Below, piece after piece: positions 1 through 8,625 of a stretch of 64,000 bases of DNA. The position numbers were made by a program, and so were the translations under genes. Numbering within the stretch: position 1 is the stretch's first letter; every line of letters begins with the position of its first letter. Source of the stretch: Marinobacterium nitratireducens (lineage in GTDB: Bacteria > Pseudomonadota > Gammaproteobacteria > Pseudomonadales > Balneatricaceae); NCBI RefSeq assembly GCF_014645375.1, contig NZ_BMLT01000001.1:304767-368766 (forward strand), written 5' to 3'. The notes beneath the pieces are model-generated. The model worked only from the letters and a program-made list of their open reading frames with translations, had not been told where the DNA came from and searched no databases.

Positions 1-53
1 GCGCCACGCGCCGCAGCGGAAGACTGATTCCGCGCTTTCTGTGAAAGTGCATG

Positions 54-80
54 AAAAGGGACGCCTCGCGCGTCCCTTTT
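54..80. terminator. Bidirectional intrinsic terminator-like hairpin
   Basis: An 11-bp perfect stem (aaaagggacgc / gcgtccctttt) encloses a 5-nt loop. The A-run on one side and T-run on the other let it work in either direction. It probably ends a gene lying left of the window and insulates the DUF1853 gene. Confidence 0.7.
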
Positions 81-112
81 GCGTTGCGCTCGGCGTGAAC
101 CTTACCGTCTCC

Positions 113-185
113 GTAGGGTGCCGGTGAACGGAGTGAACCGCACCAAAGGTGGGAGGTGCGGTTCGCAGGCTTACCGGCACCCTAC
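113..185. repeat. REP-like imperfect palindrome, copy 1
   Basis: About 73 bp beginning gtagggtgccggtgaacg and ending ggcaccctac, so the ends are inverted copies of each other. It also has internal gaaccgcacc / ggtgcggttc arms. A near-identical copy lies at 259-332. This looks like an extragenic palindromic repeat rather than a gene. Confidence 0.75.
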
Positions 186-258
186 ATCCGTGCCCACGTG
201 CCGGCTTTTTCGCGCAGTCACGACGAAACGGCTTCGCCATAGAGGCGATCCCGGGCCC

Positions 259-332
259 GTAGGGTGCCGGTGAACGGAGTGAACCGCACCAAAGCGGCGG
301 GCGGTGCGGTTCGCAAGCTCAGGGCACCCTAC
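259..332. repeat. REP-like imperfect palindrome, copy 2
   Basis: Second copy of the element at 113-185, in the same orientation, with the same gtagggtgcc...ggcaccctac ends and gaaccgcacc/ggtgcggttc internal arms. Only the central loop differs. It overlaps the last few bases of the DUF1853 gene at 329. Confidence 0.75.
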
Positions 333-1246
333 AAGTCGGCAGCAGCACGTGCCCGTTCTGGCCAGCTGTCCGGCACCACGAAGCCTCGCGAGTGTTCGAC
401 CCAGTCGTCGCCACTGCCGGACGGCCGTAACAGACTGACCAGCAACGGCCCGGCCTGATGCGCGAGCCGGTCGAGCAGCGACGGCAGATCGAGCACCTCT
501 GCCGGATCGAGCCGGGCAGGGGACAGCCAGGAGAGCTTGGGCAGGATGCTGAAACCTTCGGCCGGCGCTGGTGACCGGCTTTGGAACTCGGCAAGCGTGC
601 ACCAGAACCCCCGCAGGTGCCCGGGACTGATCTCCGGGTGCAGCCGGCGAGGTATCCCGGTCGCGATGTCCCCGGCTGTGCTGTGATAGAACAGGTATCC
701 CGGCATCAGCAGCTCGATAGCGGGGTTGTCGGCGCCAATTTCTGCCAGCTGCTGCTGGCCTGCGGGGCTTTGCGACAGCAGCAGCTGGTGCTGCTGCAGG
801 CGCTGCCACTTGATATCGAGCCGGTCGCGAAGCCCGGGACCTACGAAGTGCTCCAGTTCGCTGCCGTCGCCCACGCAGAGGTAGAATTTCACTGCAGCCT
901 CGAGGTGGTGCCAGCGCCCCAGGTGGCGATAGACGAAATCGAACTCGCCGAGGGTGCGACCCTCCGTGCGGCACTGCATATTGCGATGCAGGTCGTCGAC
1001 GCCGTCCTGCAGCAGCTCCGCGACCAGGTCTTCGAAGTAGAATCCGAGCCGACGCTGCCGGGAGGGCTCGGGCGCGCTGTCGGGAACGGCTGAGGGGACG
1101 CCGATACCGGCAAGGGACGGCAGGGCGCTGCGCATCAGTGCCGGTGCCCTCAGCGTCCAGAGGCGGTCGCGCCGCAGCGCATCGGGTTCATGCAGCAGCT
1201 CGTCGAACAGTTGTCGCCCGGCTTTGGCCGTATCCAGTGAGTTCAA
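329..1246 (-). CDS. DUF1853 family protein
   Basis: About 305 aa. The reading frame stays open far upstream, but conserved-looking protein begins near the TTG at 1246 (LNSLDTAKAG), with a GGGAG about 12 nt before it. The upstream extension would run antisense across the neighbouring plus-strand gene and has no family-like features, so I place the start here. Motifs include LGFYFEDLVAEL and the charged stretch EFDFVYRHLGRWHHLEAAVKF, which recalls the core of DUF1853, a family of unknown function with a restriction-endonuclease-like feel (D/E...EAxKF). The assignment rests on recalled family pattern only. Divergent from the gene at 1295. Confidence 0.6.
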   Translation of the reverse strand: MNSLDTAKAGRQLFDELLHEPDALRRDRLWTLRAPALMRSALPSLAGIGVPSAVPDSAPEPSRQRRLGFYFEDLVAELLQDGVDDLHRNMQCRTEGRTLGEFDFVYRHLGRWHHLEAAVKFYLCVGDGSELEHFVGPGLRDRLDIKWQRLQQHQLLLSQSPAGQQQLAEIGADNPAIELLMPGYLFYHSTAGDIATGIPRRLHPEISPGHLRGFWCTLAEFQSRSPAPAEGFSILPKLSWLSPARLDPAEVLDLPSLLDRLAHQAGPLLVSLLRPSGSGDDWVEHSRGFVVPDSWPERARAAADL

Positions 1247-1294
1247 AAGCTTGGTAAACTCCCTGTTTTGTGATGCAAAGGAAGATATGCCGCG

Positions 1295-1624
1295 ATGACG
1301 TTTGTCCAGAAACGCTCCACCAACACCACGCCGGTAAGCGCCCGCGAGCGCAGACTGATGGTATCGGATAACGATATCAACTACATCCTGGTCAACGGAG
1401 CCCAGCTGGCGCTGAGCAAGCTCAAAAGAGCCAAGACATTCGACGCGCGCCTCTACTATTTTGCCGAGATCGGTGTCTACCTGGAAGTGTCCCTGTCCCG
1501 CGGCGCCGGTATCAGCGATGATACCCGCGAGACTCTGCAGGAGATCCACAAGCGCGCGCTGCATCTGCATATGGACGCCAACAAGGCCGACCACCTGGAC
1601 AGATCCGAAAAAGCCACCAGCTGA
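1295..1624 (+). CDS. Conserved hypothetical small protein (109 aa)
   Basis: 109 aa, starting at ATG 1295 with AAGGAAG about 11 nt upstream. It is hydrophilic and mostly helical, with no signal peptide, no membrane segment and no motif I recognise; it contains the helix-like segment FDARLYYFAEIGVYLEVSL. It ends 27 bp before uvrC in the same direction and may be cotranscribed with it. It is divergent from the DUF1853 gene, so the roughly 50-bp gap at 1247-1294 must carry both start regions. Reality is supported by codon-like composition and the RBS; function is unknown. Confidence 0.55.
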   Translation: MTFVQKRSTNTTPVSARERRLMVSDNDINYILVNGAQLALSKLKRAKTFDARLYYFAEIGVYLEVSLSRGAGISDDTRETLQEIHKRALHLHMDANKADHLDRSEKATS

Positions 1625-1651
1625 TTCCGACCACAGGACTGCAATCGAGTT

Positions 1652-3490
1652 GTGACTGAAACCATCTCCCGGAGCTTCGATGCCAAAGCGTTTTTAACGC
1701 GCCTGACCTCCCGGCCCGGTGTCTACCAGATGTATGGCGCCGACGGCGAGATCCTCTATGTCGGCAAGGCCAAGAATCTCAAAAAGCGAGTCAGCAGTTA
1801 TTTTCGCAGCACGGGCCTGGCGCCGAAAACCCGGGCACTGGTGGCGCGCATCACCCACGTCGAGGTGACCGTAACCAACAGCGAGACCGAAGCGCTGCTG
1901 CTGGAACAGAACCTGATCAAGGAGCAGCGACCGCCCTACAATATCCTGCTCCGGGACGACAAGTCCTACCCCTACATCTTCGTGTCGGACCGGGACACCT
2001 ATCCGGCGGTACGCTTTCATCGCGGCGCCAAGCGCAGAAAAGGCCGTTACTTCGGCCCCTATCCCAGCGGCGGTGCGGTGCGCGAGACGCTGAACCTGAT
2101 GCAGAAGCTGTTTCGCATCCGCTCCTGCGAGGACAGTTTTTTCCGCAACCGCTCGCGCCCCTGTCTGCAGTACCAGATCGACCGCTGCACCGGCCCCTGT
2201 GTCGAACTGGTGACGCCGCAGCAGTATGCCGACGATCTGCGCCATGCCACCATGTTTCTCGACGGCAAGAGCCAGGCGGTGATGCAGGAGCTGGCGCAAC
2301 AGATGGACGCGGCCGCGGCGCGTCTCGACTTCGAGCAGGCAGCCCGCTACCGCGACCAGATTTCCCAGTTGCAACGCATTCAGGAACAGCAGTACGTCAG
2401 CGGCATGGACGGCGATGCCGACGTCGTCGGCTGCGCGCTCAAGGCCGGCGCCGTTGGCGTGCACATGCTATACGTTCGCGGCGGGCGAATCATCGGCAGC
2501 AAGGTGTTTCATCCCAAGGTTTCGGTCGAGGACAGCGAGGCCGGCGTGCTGTCGGCGTTTCTGGCGCAGTGGTACCTCGGTTCCGCGCGGGAGATTCCCG
2601 ACCAGGTGATAGTGCCGTTTGCGCTGGAGGACGGGGAGGCGCTGGAGCAGGCGCTGGCACAGCGTCGCGGGCGCAAGGTGGCACTGCAGCACCGGGTCCG
2701 GGGTGACAAGGCCGGCTGGCAACGCCTGGCGCAGACCAACGCCGAGCAGCAGCTCGCCAGTCACCTGGCCAGCAAGCAGAACATCTACAATCGTTTTCTC
2801 GTGCTTCAGGAGACTCTGGGGCTGGATGCGGTGCCGCAACGTCTCGAGTGCTTCGATATCAGTCACAGCTCGGGTGAGGCCACGGTCGCCTCCTGCGTGG
2901 TGTTCGACCGCAACGGACCGCTCAAATCGGACTACCGTCATTTCAATATCGAGGGCATTACCGCCGGCGACGACTATGCCGCGATGCAGCAGGCGCTGTC
3001 GCGACGCTATACGCGGCTGAAGAAGGGCGAGGGCAAGCTGCCCGATATCCTGCTGATAGACGGCGGCAAGGGACAGGTCACCCAGGCACGCGAGGTGCTG
3101 CAGGAACTGCAGATCGACGAGGTACTGATCGTCGGCGTCGCCAAGGGCCCGAGCCGGCGCGCCGGACTCGAAGTGCTGGTGCTGGCCGACAGCAACGAGG
3201 AGATCACCCTGGCGGGCGATGCGCCGGCGCTGCACCTGATACAGCACATCCGCGACGAGGCCCACCGATTCGCCATCACCGGCCACCGCGCGCGGCGCGG
3301 GAAGGCGCGGCGCCAGTCGAGGCTCGAAGGCATCGCCGGCGTCGGTCCGAAAAGACGGCGGGAGTTGTTACGCTATTTCGGTGGCGCGGCGGAAGTGGAG
3401 CGCGCGAGTGTTGAAGAAATTGCAAAAGTCTCTACCATAAGCCGCAAGCTCGCGGAGGAAATCTACGCCGCGCTACATCCAGATCCCTAG
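1652..3490 (+). CDS. uvrC: UvrABC excinuclease subunit C
   Basis: 612 aa, normal length for UvrC, with a GTG start. UvrC makes both incisions during nucleotide excision repair after UvrB is loaded on damaged DNA. The N-terminal GIY-YIG nuclease domain shows GVY (residues 23-25) and [12 protein letters not shown] (37-48) for the 3' cut. A UVR motif that binds UvrB lies near residues 200-240. The RNase H-like domain for the 5' cut begins around [10 protein letters not shown]. Paired helix-hairpin-helix DNA-binding motifs close the protein ([15 protein letters not shown]). It precedes pgsA, as in many gammaproteobacteria. Confidence 0.98.
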   Translation: MTETISRSFDAKAFLTRLTSRPGVYQMYGADGEILYVGKAKNLKKRVSSYFRSTGLAPKTRALVARITHVEVTVTNSETEALLLEQNLIKEQRPPYNILLRDDKSYPYIFVSDRDTYPAVRFHRGAKRRKGRYFGPYPSGGAVRETLNLMQKLFRIRSCEDSFFRNRSRPCLQYQIDRCTGPCVELVTPQQYADDLRHATMFLDGKSQAVMQELAQQMDAAAARLDFEQAARYRDQISQLQRIQEQQYVSGMDGDADVVGCALKAGAVGVHMLYVRGGRIIGSKVFHPKVSVEDSEAGVLSAFLAQWYLGSAREIPDQVIVPFALEDGEALEQALAQRRGRKVALQHRVRGDKAGWQRLAQTNAEQQLASHLASKQNIYNRFLVLQETLGLDAVPQRLECFDISHSSGEATVASCVVFDRNGPLKSDYRHFNIEGITAGDDYAAMQQALSRRYTRLKKGEGKLPDILLIDGGKGQVTQAREVLQELQIDEVLIVGVAKGPSRRAGLEVLVLADSNEEITLAGDAPALHLIQHIRDEAHRFAITGHRARRGKARRQSRLEGIAGVGPKRRRELLRYFGGAAEVERASVEEIAKVSTISRKLAEEIYAALHPDP

Positions 3491-3549
3491 AAGCCTGTCG
3501 AACTGAAGATTGTTCTACTGCTGAAAAACTGATTCAAAAAGGCTTCTAG
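3487..3549 (+). other. Inverted repeat spanning the uvrC stop codon
   Basis: ctagaagcct (3487-3496, containing the uvrC TAG stop) is the exact reverse complement of aggcttctag (3540-3549), with 43 nt between the arms. A stem-loop here could set the uvrC mRNA 3' end or tune read-through to pgsA, whose ATG is at 3570. There is no T-run, so it is not a classical terminator. Confidence 0.4.
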
Positions 3550-3569
3550 CAGCAGGTAAGCTGTAGTAC

Positions 3570-4118
3570 ATGAAAATCCCTAATCTGTTGACCCTTGCGC
3601 GAATTCTCCTTATCCCCGTTTTCGTGCTGCTCTATTATCTGCCGCAGGCGTGGTCGCCGCTGGCTGCCGCGATGGTGTTCGGTCTGGCGGCGCTGACCGA
3701 CTGGTTCGATGGCTATCTGGCGCGGCGCCTCGACCAGTCAACGCCGTTCGGCGCCTTTCTCGACCCGGTTGCCGACAAGCTGATGGTCGCGGTCGCCCTG
3801 GTGCTGCTGGTCGAAACCTTCGACGAGCCCTGGATCACGATACCGGCAATGATCATCATCGGCCGCGAGATCGTGATTTCGGCACTGCGCGAGTGGATGG
3901 CCGAGATCGGCGAGCGCGCGAGCGTCGCGGTGTCCTATATCGGCAAGGTCAAAACCACGCTGCAGATGATCGCGATCCTGCTGCTGATCGCCTTTACGCC
4001 GTACTCGACACTGTCCTGGATCGGTGTCGCGGCGCTGTACGGTGCCACCCTGCTGACCCTCTGGTCGATGGTGCAGTACCTGATGGCCGCCTGGCCGCTG
4101 CTGCGCGAGGATATCTGA
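3570..4118 (+). CDS. pgsA: CDP-diacylglycerol--glycerol-3-phosphate 3-phosphatidyltransferase
   Basis: 182 aa, typical length. It makes phosphatidylglycerophosphate from CDP-diacylglycerol and glycerol-3-phosphate, the committed step to phosphatidylglycerol and cardiolipin, in the inner membrane. The CDP-alcohol phosphotransferase signature is complete: D47-G48, A51-R52, G61, D65 and D69 in exact spacing (FDGYLARRL...[10 protein letters not shown]). Several hydrophobic membrane segments surround it. It lies 79 bp after uvrC and is closed by the terminator at 4149. Confidence 0.97.
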   Translation: MKIPNLLTLARILLIPVFVLLYYLPQAWSPLAAAMVFGLAALTDWFDGYLARRLDQSTPFGAFLDPVADKLMVAVALVLLVETFDEPWITIPAMIIIGREIVISALREWMAEIGERASVAVSYIGKVKTTLQMIAILLLIAFTPYSTLSWIGVAALYGATLLTLWSMVQYLMAAWPLLREDI

Positions 4119-4148
4119 TACCGCCAAAGACCGGCGTTATCAGCGTGA

Positions 4149-4191
4149 AGCCGCAGGAGACCGGCCGATGCCGGGCTCCTGCGGCTTTTTT
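4149..4191 (+). terminator. Intrinsic terminator after pgsA
   Basis: An 11-bp stem, agccgcaggag (4149-4159) with ctcctgcggct (4176-4186), is followed by a T-run to 4191. It lies 31 bp after the pgsA stop codon. Confidence 0.9.
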
Positions 4192-4412
4192 ATGGTTCTT
4201 CGCGCTTTAGCGGTAAAAACGTAAATCGTGGGATGACTGGAGCGACGCCCCGGTACGGCGTATCCGTCACTGCTACGGCCAGGGCGTCGTGCGACCCCTC
4301 TTGGGCGTATGCATGCCCACGCGCGTTCGCAGGCAGAGGCCCAGATTGAGTCGCTTGAACGTTTTTTGACCTAAGTGCTTAATCTCTAAGAAAAAAATCT
4401 TTTATTTCAGTG

Positions 4413-4440
4413 TTGACACATTCGCCGAGGTCTCTATAAT
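4413..4440 (+). promoter_or_regulatory. Strong sigma70 promoter of the tRNA operon
   Basis: Perfect -35 TTGACA (4413-4418) and perfect -10 TATAAT (4435-4440), separated by 16 nt, 20 bp before tRNA-Gly. The upstream sequence is A/T-rich (aagaaaaaaatctttt), which could serve as an UP element. Confidence 0.93.
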
Positions 4441-4460
4441 ACGCAGCACTTACGAAGCAG

Positions 4461-4536
<76 letters not shown>

Positions 4537-4576
4537 ATCGTCAACGATTGAGCCCGCATCGTAAGGCGCTATCCGA

Positions 4577-4650
4577 GGCTGGATGGCAGAGTGGTCATGC
4601 AGCGGACTGCAACTCCGTGTACGCCGGTTCGATTCCGACTCCAGCCTCCA
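4577..4650 (+). tRNA. tRNA-Cys (GCA)
   Basis: 74 nt with encoded CCA. Acceptor ggctgga pairs with tccagcc. The anticodon loop ctGCAac sits between cgga and tccg. The T-loop is gttcgattcc. It is the second gene of the Gly-Cys-Leu operon. Confidence 0.97.
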
Positions 4651-4659
4651 TTTCTTTTC

Positions 4660-4746
4660 GCCCGGGTGGTGAAATTGGTAGACACAGGAGACTTAAAATC
4701 TCCCGCCTTCACGGGCGTACCGGTTCGATTCCGGTCCCGGGCACCA
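4660..4746 (+). tRNA. tRNA-Leu (TAA)
   Basis: 87 nt with encoded CCA and the long variable arm of class II tRNAs. Acceptor gcccggg pairs with cccgggc. The anticodon stem ggaga/tctcc surrounds ctTAAaa. It is the last gene of the operon; 4747-4969 beyond it shows no gene or clear terminator. Confidence 0.97.
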
Positions 4747-4969
4747 ATATCCACGCGGCATTCCCAGTAAGCGCCCGCTTACGAAGAAGCGCTTTTCGAT
4801 AATCTGCGAAATCCGATAATCTGCGAAAAAGCTTTCCGAAATTTCCTGACGTGCTTGTCCAGCGGTTTTCAGTTTTAACGACTGAAGGCGTCCTGGCGAT
4901 CTGGGAATGATCAGATCGACGGAACTTCCCGGCTTCTGGTAGGTGCGGTTGGCCGATTTGAAGTGGCTC

Positions 4970-7900
4970 TTAACCCATTTGAGCGAGCCGGGCTCTTGCC
5001 GCTTTCAAGTCGGTGTAATCGGCGCTGGCCGGGAAAAGGCCGCAAATGCGGGCGAGAGATCGGTGAGCGTCTTCGGCGCGCCCTTGGTGCTTCAGGCAGT
5101 CGCTTAGTGCCAAGGCCGCTCGCAGCTCCAGCAGTCGGGCGCCCTGGTGTCTGGCTGTTGCGATGGATCGGCGCAAGCAGGCTTCGACGTACTCGACCTC
5201 ATCGGGCCGGCGCTGCGCCAGGGGCGTCTGCCGGGTCAAGAGCTCGGCCTTGAGTAAGAAGAGTTCGGCCTCGAATACCGGTTCCTGCTGCCGGGTCAGC
5301 ACTTGCTCGGCGTCGGCCAACTGCGTCAATGCTTCTTCGATCAGGCCGGCCTTGCCGAGGGCATCCGCTTCCAGGGTCAGAAAGTGGGAATGGAAAAGCC
5401 GGGTTTCGGTCCGGTGGAATGCGGCCAGCCCGTCGCGAATCCGCTCGATACCCTCGCGACCGGCGGTCCGTTCCGCCATCGCCCATCCAGACAGCACCTT
5501 GCCGTAAAGCAGCCAGATCGCAAAATTGTTTTCCCGGGCGAGGTCGATGGCCGCTTCTGCGCAGGCTTGAGCCTGTTCGCCCTCCCGGCGCAAGCGGTGC
5601 CGCTCTGCGGCGAAACAGAGGGTGGCGGCCAGACTGAAAAGGTGGCCGCGCTGCCGTGCCATATCGGTCGCCTCGGACATCATGCGTGCTGCCTGGCGCG
5701 AATCACCCATCAGCTCCAGCACCATCGCCAACAGATAACGGCTCCAGACGCCGGGCTCGAGCCCGTAAAGGGTGGCGTGCTGGCTGTGGAGCCGGGCGTC
5801 GTAAAGCTTTAGCGCCTCTGACAGATGCGCGTAGGCTTCCTGGAGCCTGCCGAGGAAGAAGAGCACCGAGCCCAGGGCGCAATGGGCCTCCAGCAGGAAA
5901 TCGCGGTCCTTTTCCTGCTCCGCCAGCCGGAGTAGCTGCCGTCCAAGCTCGCTGGCGGTCTCGTGCTCGGCACGTACAAGGTAATGGTTCCTGAGCCCTG
6001 CCAGGATAAAGGAGAGGTCGGCCGTCGATCCCATTTGCCGCTGCAGCGCCAGGGCGCGCCGATAGGCCTGTTCCACCTCGGACGCTGCATGGCCTCTAAC
6101 GGCGATCAGGTTGGGACCCAGGGAAAGTTGCAGTGCCAGCTCGGTGCGGGCGCGCTCCGGCGTATCGGGCAGCGCCTCCAGCAGCTCGAGTGCCCGGCCA
6201 AGATGTCCAATGGCTTCTTCGTTGGCCGAACGTTGTGCCGCCTGCCGTCCGGCACAATGCAGAAACTGCACGGCCTTGGGCAGGTTTCGTCCCTGGGTGT
6301 AGTGGTGCGCCAGCTCGTTGCAATGGTCCTCGAGGTGTCCCTCAAAAAGGGTTTCGATGGCCTCCGCCGTTCTTGCATGAAGCGTTTCGCGCCTTTCCTT
6401 CAGCAGACTGCCGTAGGCGACTTCCTGAGTCAGGGCATGCTTGAAGCTGTACTCCACTTCCGGAAACGCCGGACGCTCATAGAGAAACTCGCCATTTTGC
6501 AACTGTGACAGCAGGTCGCGCAGCTCATCGTCTTCGAGGTCGACGAGGTAACGCATCAAGCTCCAGGAAAATGCTTTGCCGATCACGGCCAGTGTCTGGA
6601 GCAAAGCCTTCTGGGCCAGTGGCAGACGATCGATTCTAGCGCTCAGCACGCCCTGAACGTTGGTGGGAATGTGCAGAGCGGCGGGGCGTCGATTGAGCCG
6701 GTATTGGCCGCGTACCCCACACAGCACCTGCTCCTCGACCAGGGTCCGGACCACCTCTTCGAGAAAGAAGGGGTTGCCTTCCGTCTGTTCCATGATCCTG
6801 GGCCTGATCGGTGCGAGGCTGGCGTCTTTGCCCAGCAGAGTGTCGAGCAGTTCGGAGGATTCGTCGCCCCCGAGCGGCTGCAGACGGATCTGATGGAAAT
6901 GGCGGTATCCTTCCCACCGGTGGCGGTACTCGGGCCGGTAGTTCACCAGCAGCAGGATCCGCGCGCCGGCAACGTCTTCGATCAGGCTCTCGAGAAAGGC
7001 CAGCGTTTCGCGATCCAGCCACTGCAGGTCTTCGACGATGATCACCAGGGGTTGCTCGAGGCTCTCGCGCATCAGCAGTTGTTTCACCGCTTTGAAGGTA
7101 TGTTGCCGTTTGAGCCTCGGATCCATCTGCGACAGCTCCGACGGCGACTCGTCGAGGCCGAGCAGAGGATCAAGGTAGCGCCGGCTCGCTTCGAGTTCCG
7201 GATCCAGTGCCTGCAAGATGGCGGTCACTTTTTCGCGGCATTGGCGCTTGTCGTCGCGGGCGCCAATCGTAAAATAATTCTTCAGCAGCTCTATCAGAGG
7301 AAGGTAGGCAAAGGCCTTGCCGTGGGACACCGAAAAGGTTTCCAGTACCCGGCAATCGCGTTCGCACAGTTGCTTGAACTCGAAAAACAGACGGGACTTG
7401 CCAACGCCCGGCTCGCCGACGACGCCAACCACCTGACCCCGTTGCTCGCGTGTCCGCGCCAGCGCCTTCGATAGCCGCGCCAGTTCGCGCCGCCGGCCGG
7501 TAAAGCGAACGAGCCCACGGTGTGCCGCAACCTGCAGCCGGGTGCGCATCGCACCGACACCCTCCAGTTGGAAGATCGTGACCGGTTCGGTGATGCCCCG
7601 GACCTTTATCGCCCCCAGCGAGCGGCACTCGAAATAGCCTTCGGCCAGTCGGTGGGTCGTCTCGCTGAGGACGATGGATCCCGGCTTCGCCAGCCCCTCG
7701 AGGCGCGAGGCCAGGTGTATGGTCTGCCCGACCGGATCGTAGTCGGTGCGCAGGTCCTCGGTGCGAATCGAACGCACCACCACTTCACCACTGTGAATGC
7801 CAACCCGGATCTGCAGCGGGCGAGCCTGCGCCATACCGCGGCTGGCGGAATAACGCGCCATGGCGTCGCGCATGCGCAGTGCGGCGAAGAGCGCGCGCTG

Positions 7901-8386
7901 GGCATGGTCTTCATGGGCGATCGGCGCGCCGAACAGGGCCAGAATACCGTCACCTAGGGACTTGGCGACATAGCCCTCGTAGTGATGGACCGCTTCCATC
8001 ATCAATTCCAGCACCGGATCGATCAGGCGCCGGACCTCTTCCGGGTCGAGGTACTCGATCAGCGACGTCGATCCGGCCATATCGGCGAACAGGGCCGTAA
8101 TGATCTTGCGCTCGCCCGCCACGGCGCCTCTCGCCTGCAGCGCGGCCTGTTCGGCGCGAATGCGGTCGGCGAGATGGCGGGGCGTATAGTCGATGGGGGC
8201 AGCCCTTTCGGGGTGTTCGGTCGCTGACGCCCGGTCGCCGAGCGAAGCGCCGCAGGCTTCACAGAATTTCGCGCCTTCATTGACCCGATGGCCGCAGCGG
8301 GGACAGCTACGCAGCAGCAGGGTACCGCACTGGCTGCAGTAGGTTGCGCTCTCCGACGTCCCGCATCCGCAATTGGCGCAGCGCAT
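4970..8386 (-). CDS. Zinc-ribbon / class III nucleotide cyclase / AAA ATPase / TPR signalling protein
   Basis: 1138 aa. Two N-terminal zinc ribbons (C3-C6/C17-C20 and C28-C31/C42-C45) precede a class III adenylate/guanylate cyclase domain at about 90-275. That domain has FADMAGST (metal Asp102), SLGDGILALFG (Asp146) and a conserved IRVGIHSGEV. An AAA/STAND ATPase follows, with Walker A GEPGVGKS at 324-331 and Walker B LVIIVEDLQWLD near 450. TPR-like helical repeats fill the C-terminal half. The layout is that of a signal-integrating STAND ATPase that may make cAMP; activity is not proven by sequence. It lies beyond the eCIS operon in the same direction, separated by the AsmA gene, so a regulatory link to the eCIS is only speculation. 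Confidence 0.9.
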   Translation of the reverse strand: MRCANCGCGTSESATYCSQCGTLLLRSCPRCGHRVNEGAKFCEACGASLGDRASATEHPERAAPIDYTPRHLADRIRAEQAALQARGAVAGERKIITALFADMAGSTSLIEYLDPEEVRRLIDPVLELMMEAVHHYEGYVAKSLGDGILALFGAPIAHEDHAQRALFAALRMRDAMARYSASRGMAQARPLQIRVGIHSGEVVVRSIRTEDLRTDYDPVGQTIHLASRLEGLAKPGSIVLSETTHRLAEGYFECRSLGAIKVRGITEPVTIFQLEGVGAMRTRLQVAAHRGLVRFTGRRRELARLSKALARTREQRGQVVGVVGEPGVGKSRLFFEFKQLCERDCRVLETFSVSHGKAFAYLPLIELLKNYFTIGARDDKRQCREKVTAILQALDPELEASRRYLDPLLGLDESPSELSQMDPRLKRQHTFKAVKQLLMRESLEQPLVIIVEDLQWLDRETLAFLESLIEDVAGARILLLVNYRPEYRHRWEGYRHFHQIRLQPLGGDESSELLDTLLGKDASLAPIRPRIMEQTEGNPFFLEEVVRTLVEEQVLCGVRGQYRLNRRPAALHIPTNVQGVLSARIDRLPLAQKALLQTLAVIGKAFSWSLMRYLVDLEDDELRDLLSQLQNGEFLYERPAFPEVEYSFKHALTQEVAYGSLLKERRETLHARTAEAIETLFEGHLEDHCNELAHHYTQGRNLPKAVQFLHCAGRQAAQRSANEEAIGHLGRALELLEALPDTPERARTELALQLSLGPNLIAVRGHAASEVEQAYRRALALQRQMGSTADLSFILAGLRNHYLVRAEHETASELGRQLLRLAEQEKDRDFLLEAHCALGSVLFFLGRLQEAYAHLSEALKLYDARLHSQHATLYGLEPGVWSRYLLAMVLELMGDSRQAARMMSEATDMARQRGHLFSLAATLCFAAERHRLRREGEQAQACAEAAIDLARENNFAIWLLYGKVLSGWAMAERTAGREGIERIRDGLAAFHRTETRLFHSHFLTLEADALGKAGLIEEALTQLADAEQVLTRQQEPVFEAELFLLKAELLTRQTPLAQRRPDEVEYVEACLRRSIATARHQGARLLELRAALALSDCLKHQGRAEDAHRSLARICGLFPASADYTDLKAARARLAQMG

Positions 8387-8625
8387 CGATGCCTCGTCTG
8401 TCTGGCCGTTCCGATTCGCCGGTAACTATTCGGCCGGTGTCACGGGTTGGCCGTTTGCTCGAGCCGAGTCTTTGTGAATCGGCCAAGGAACCTGAGAAAC
8501 TATTTCGATTGTACGTACGTTACCTAAAAATCATAGTGCAGTTCCGCTGGAACCTACGAATGGAACGCTACGGCTGGAGAACGGTGAATCACAGGCTCCT
8601 CAAGACGCGGCCGGAGTCCGGGCGT

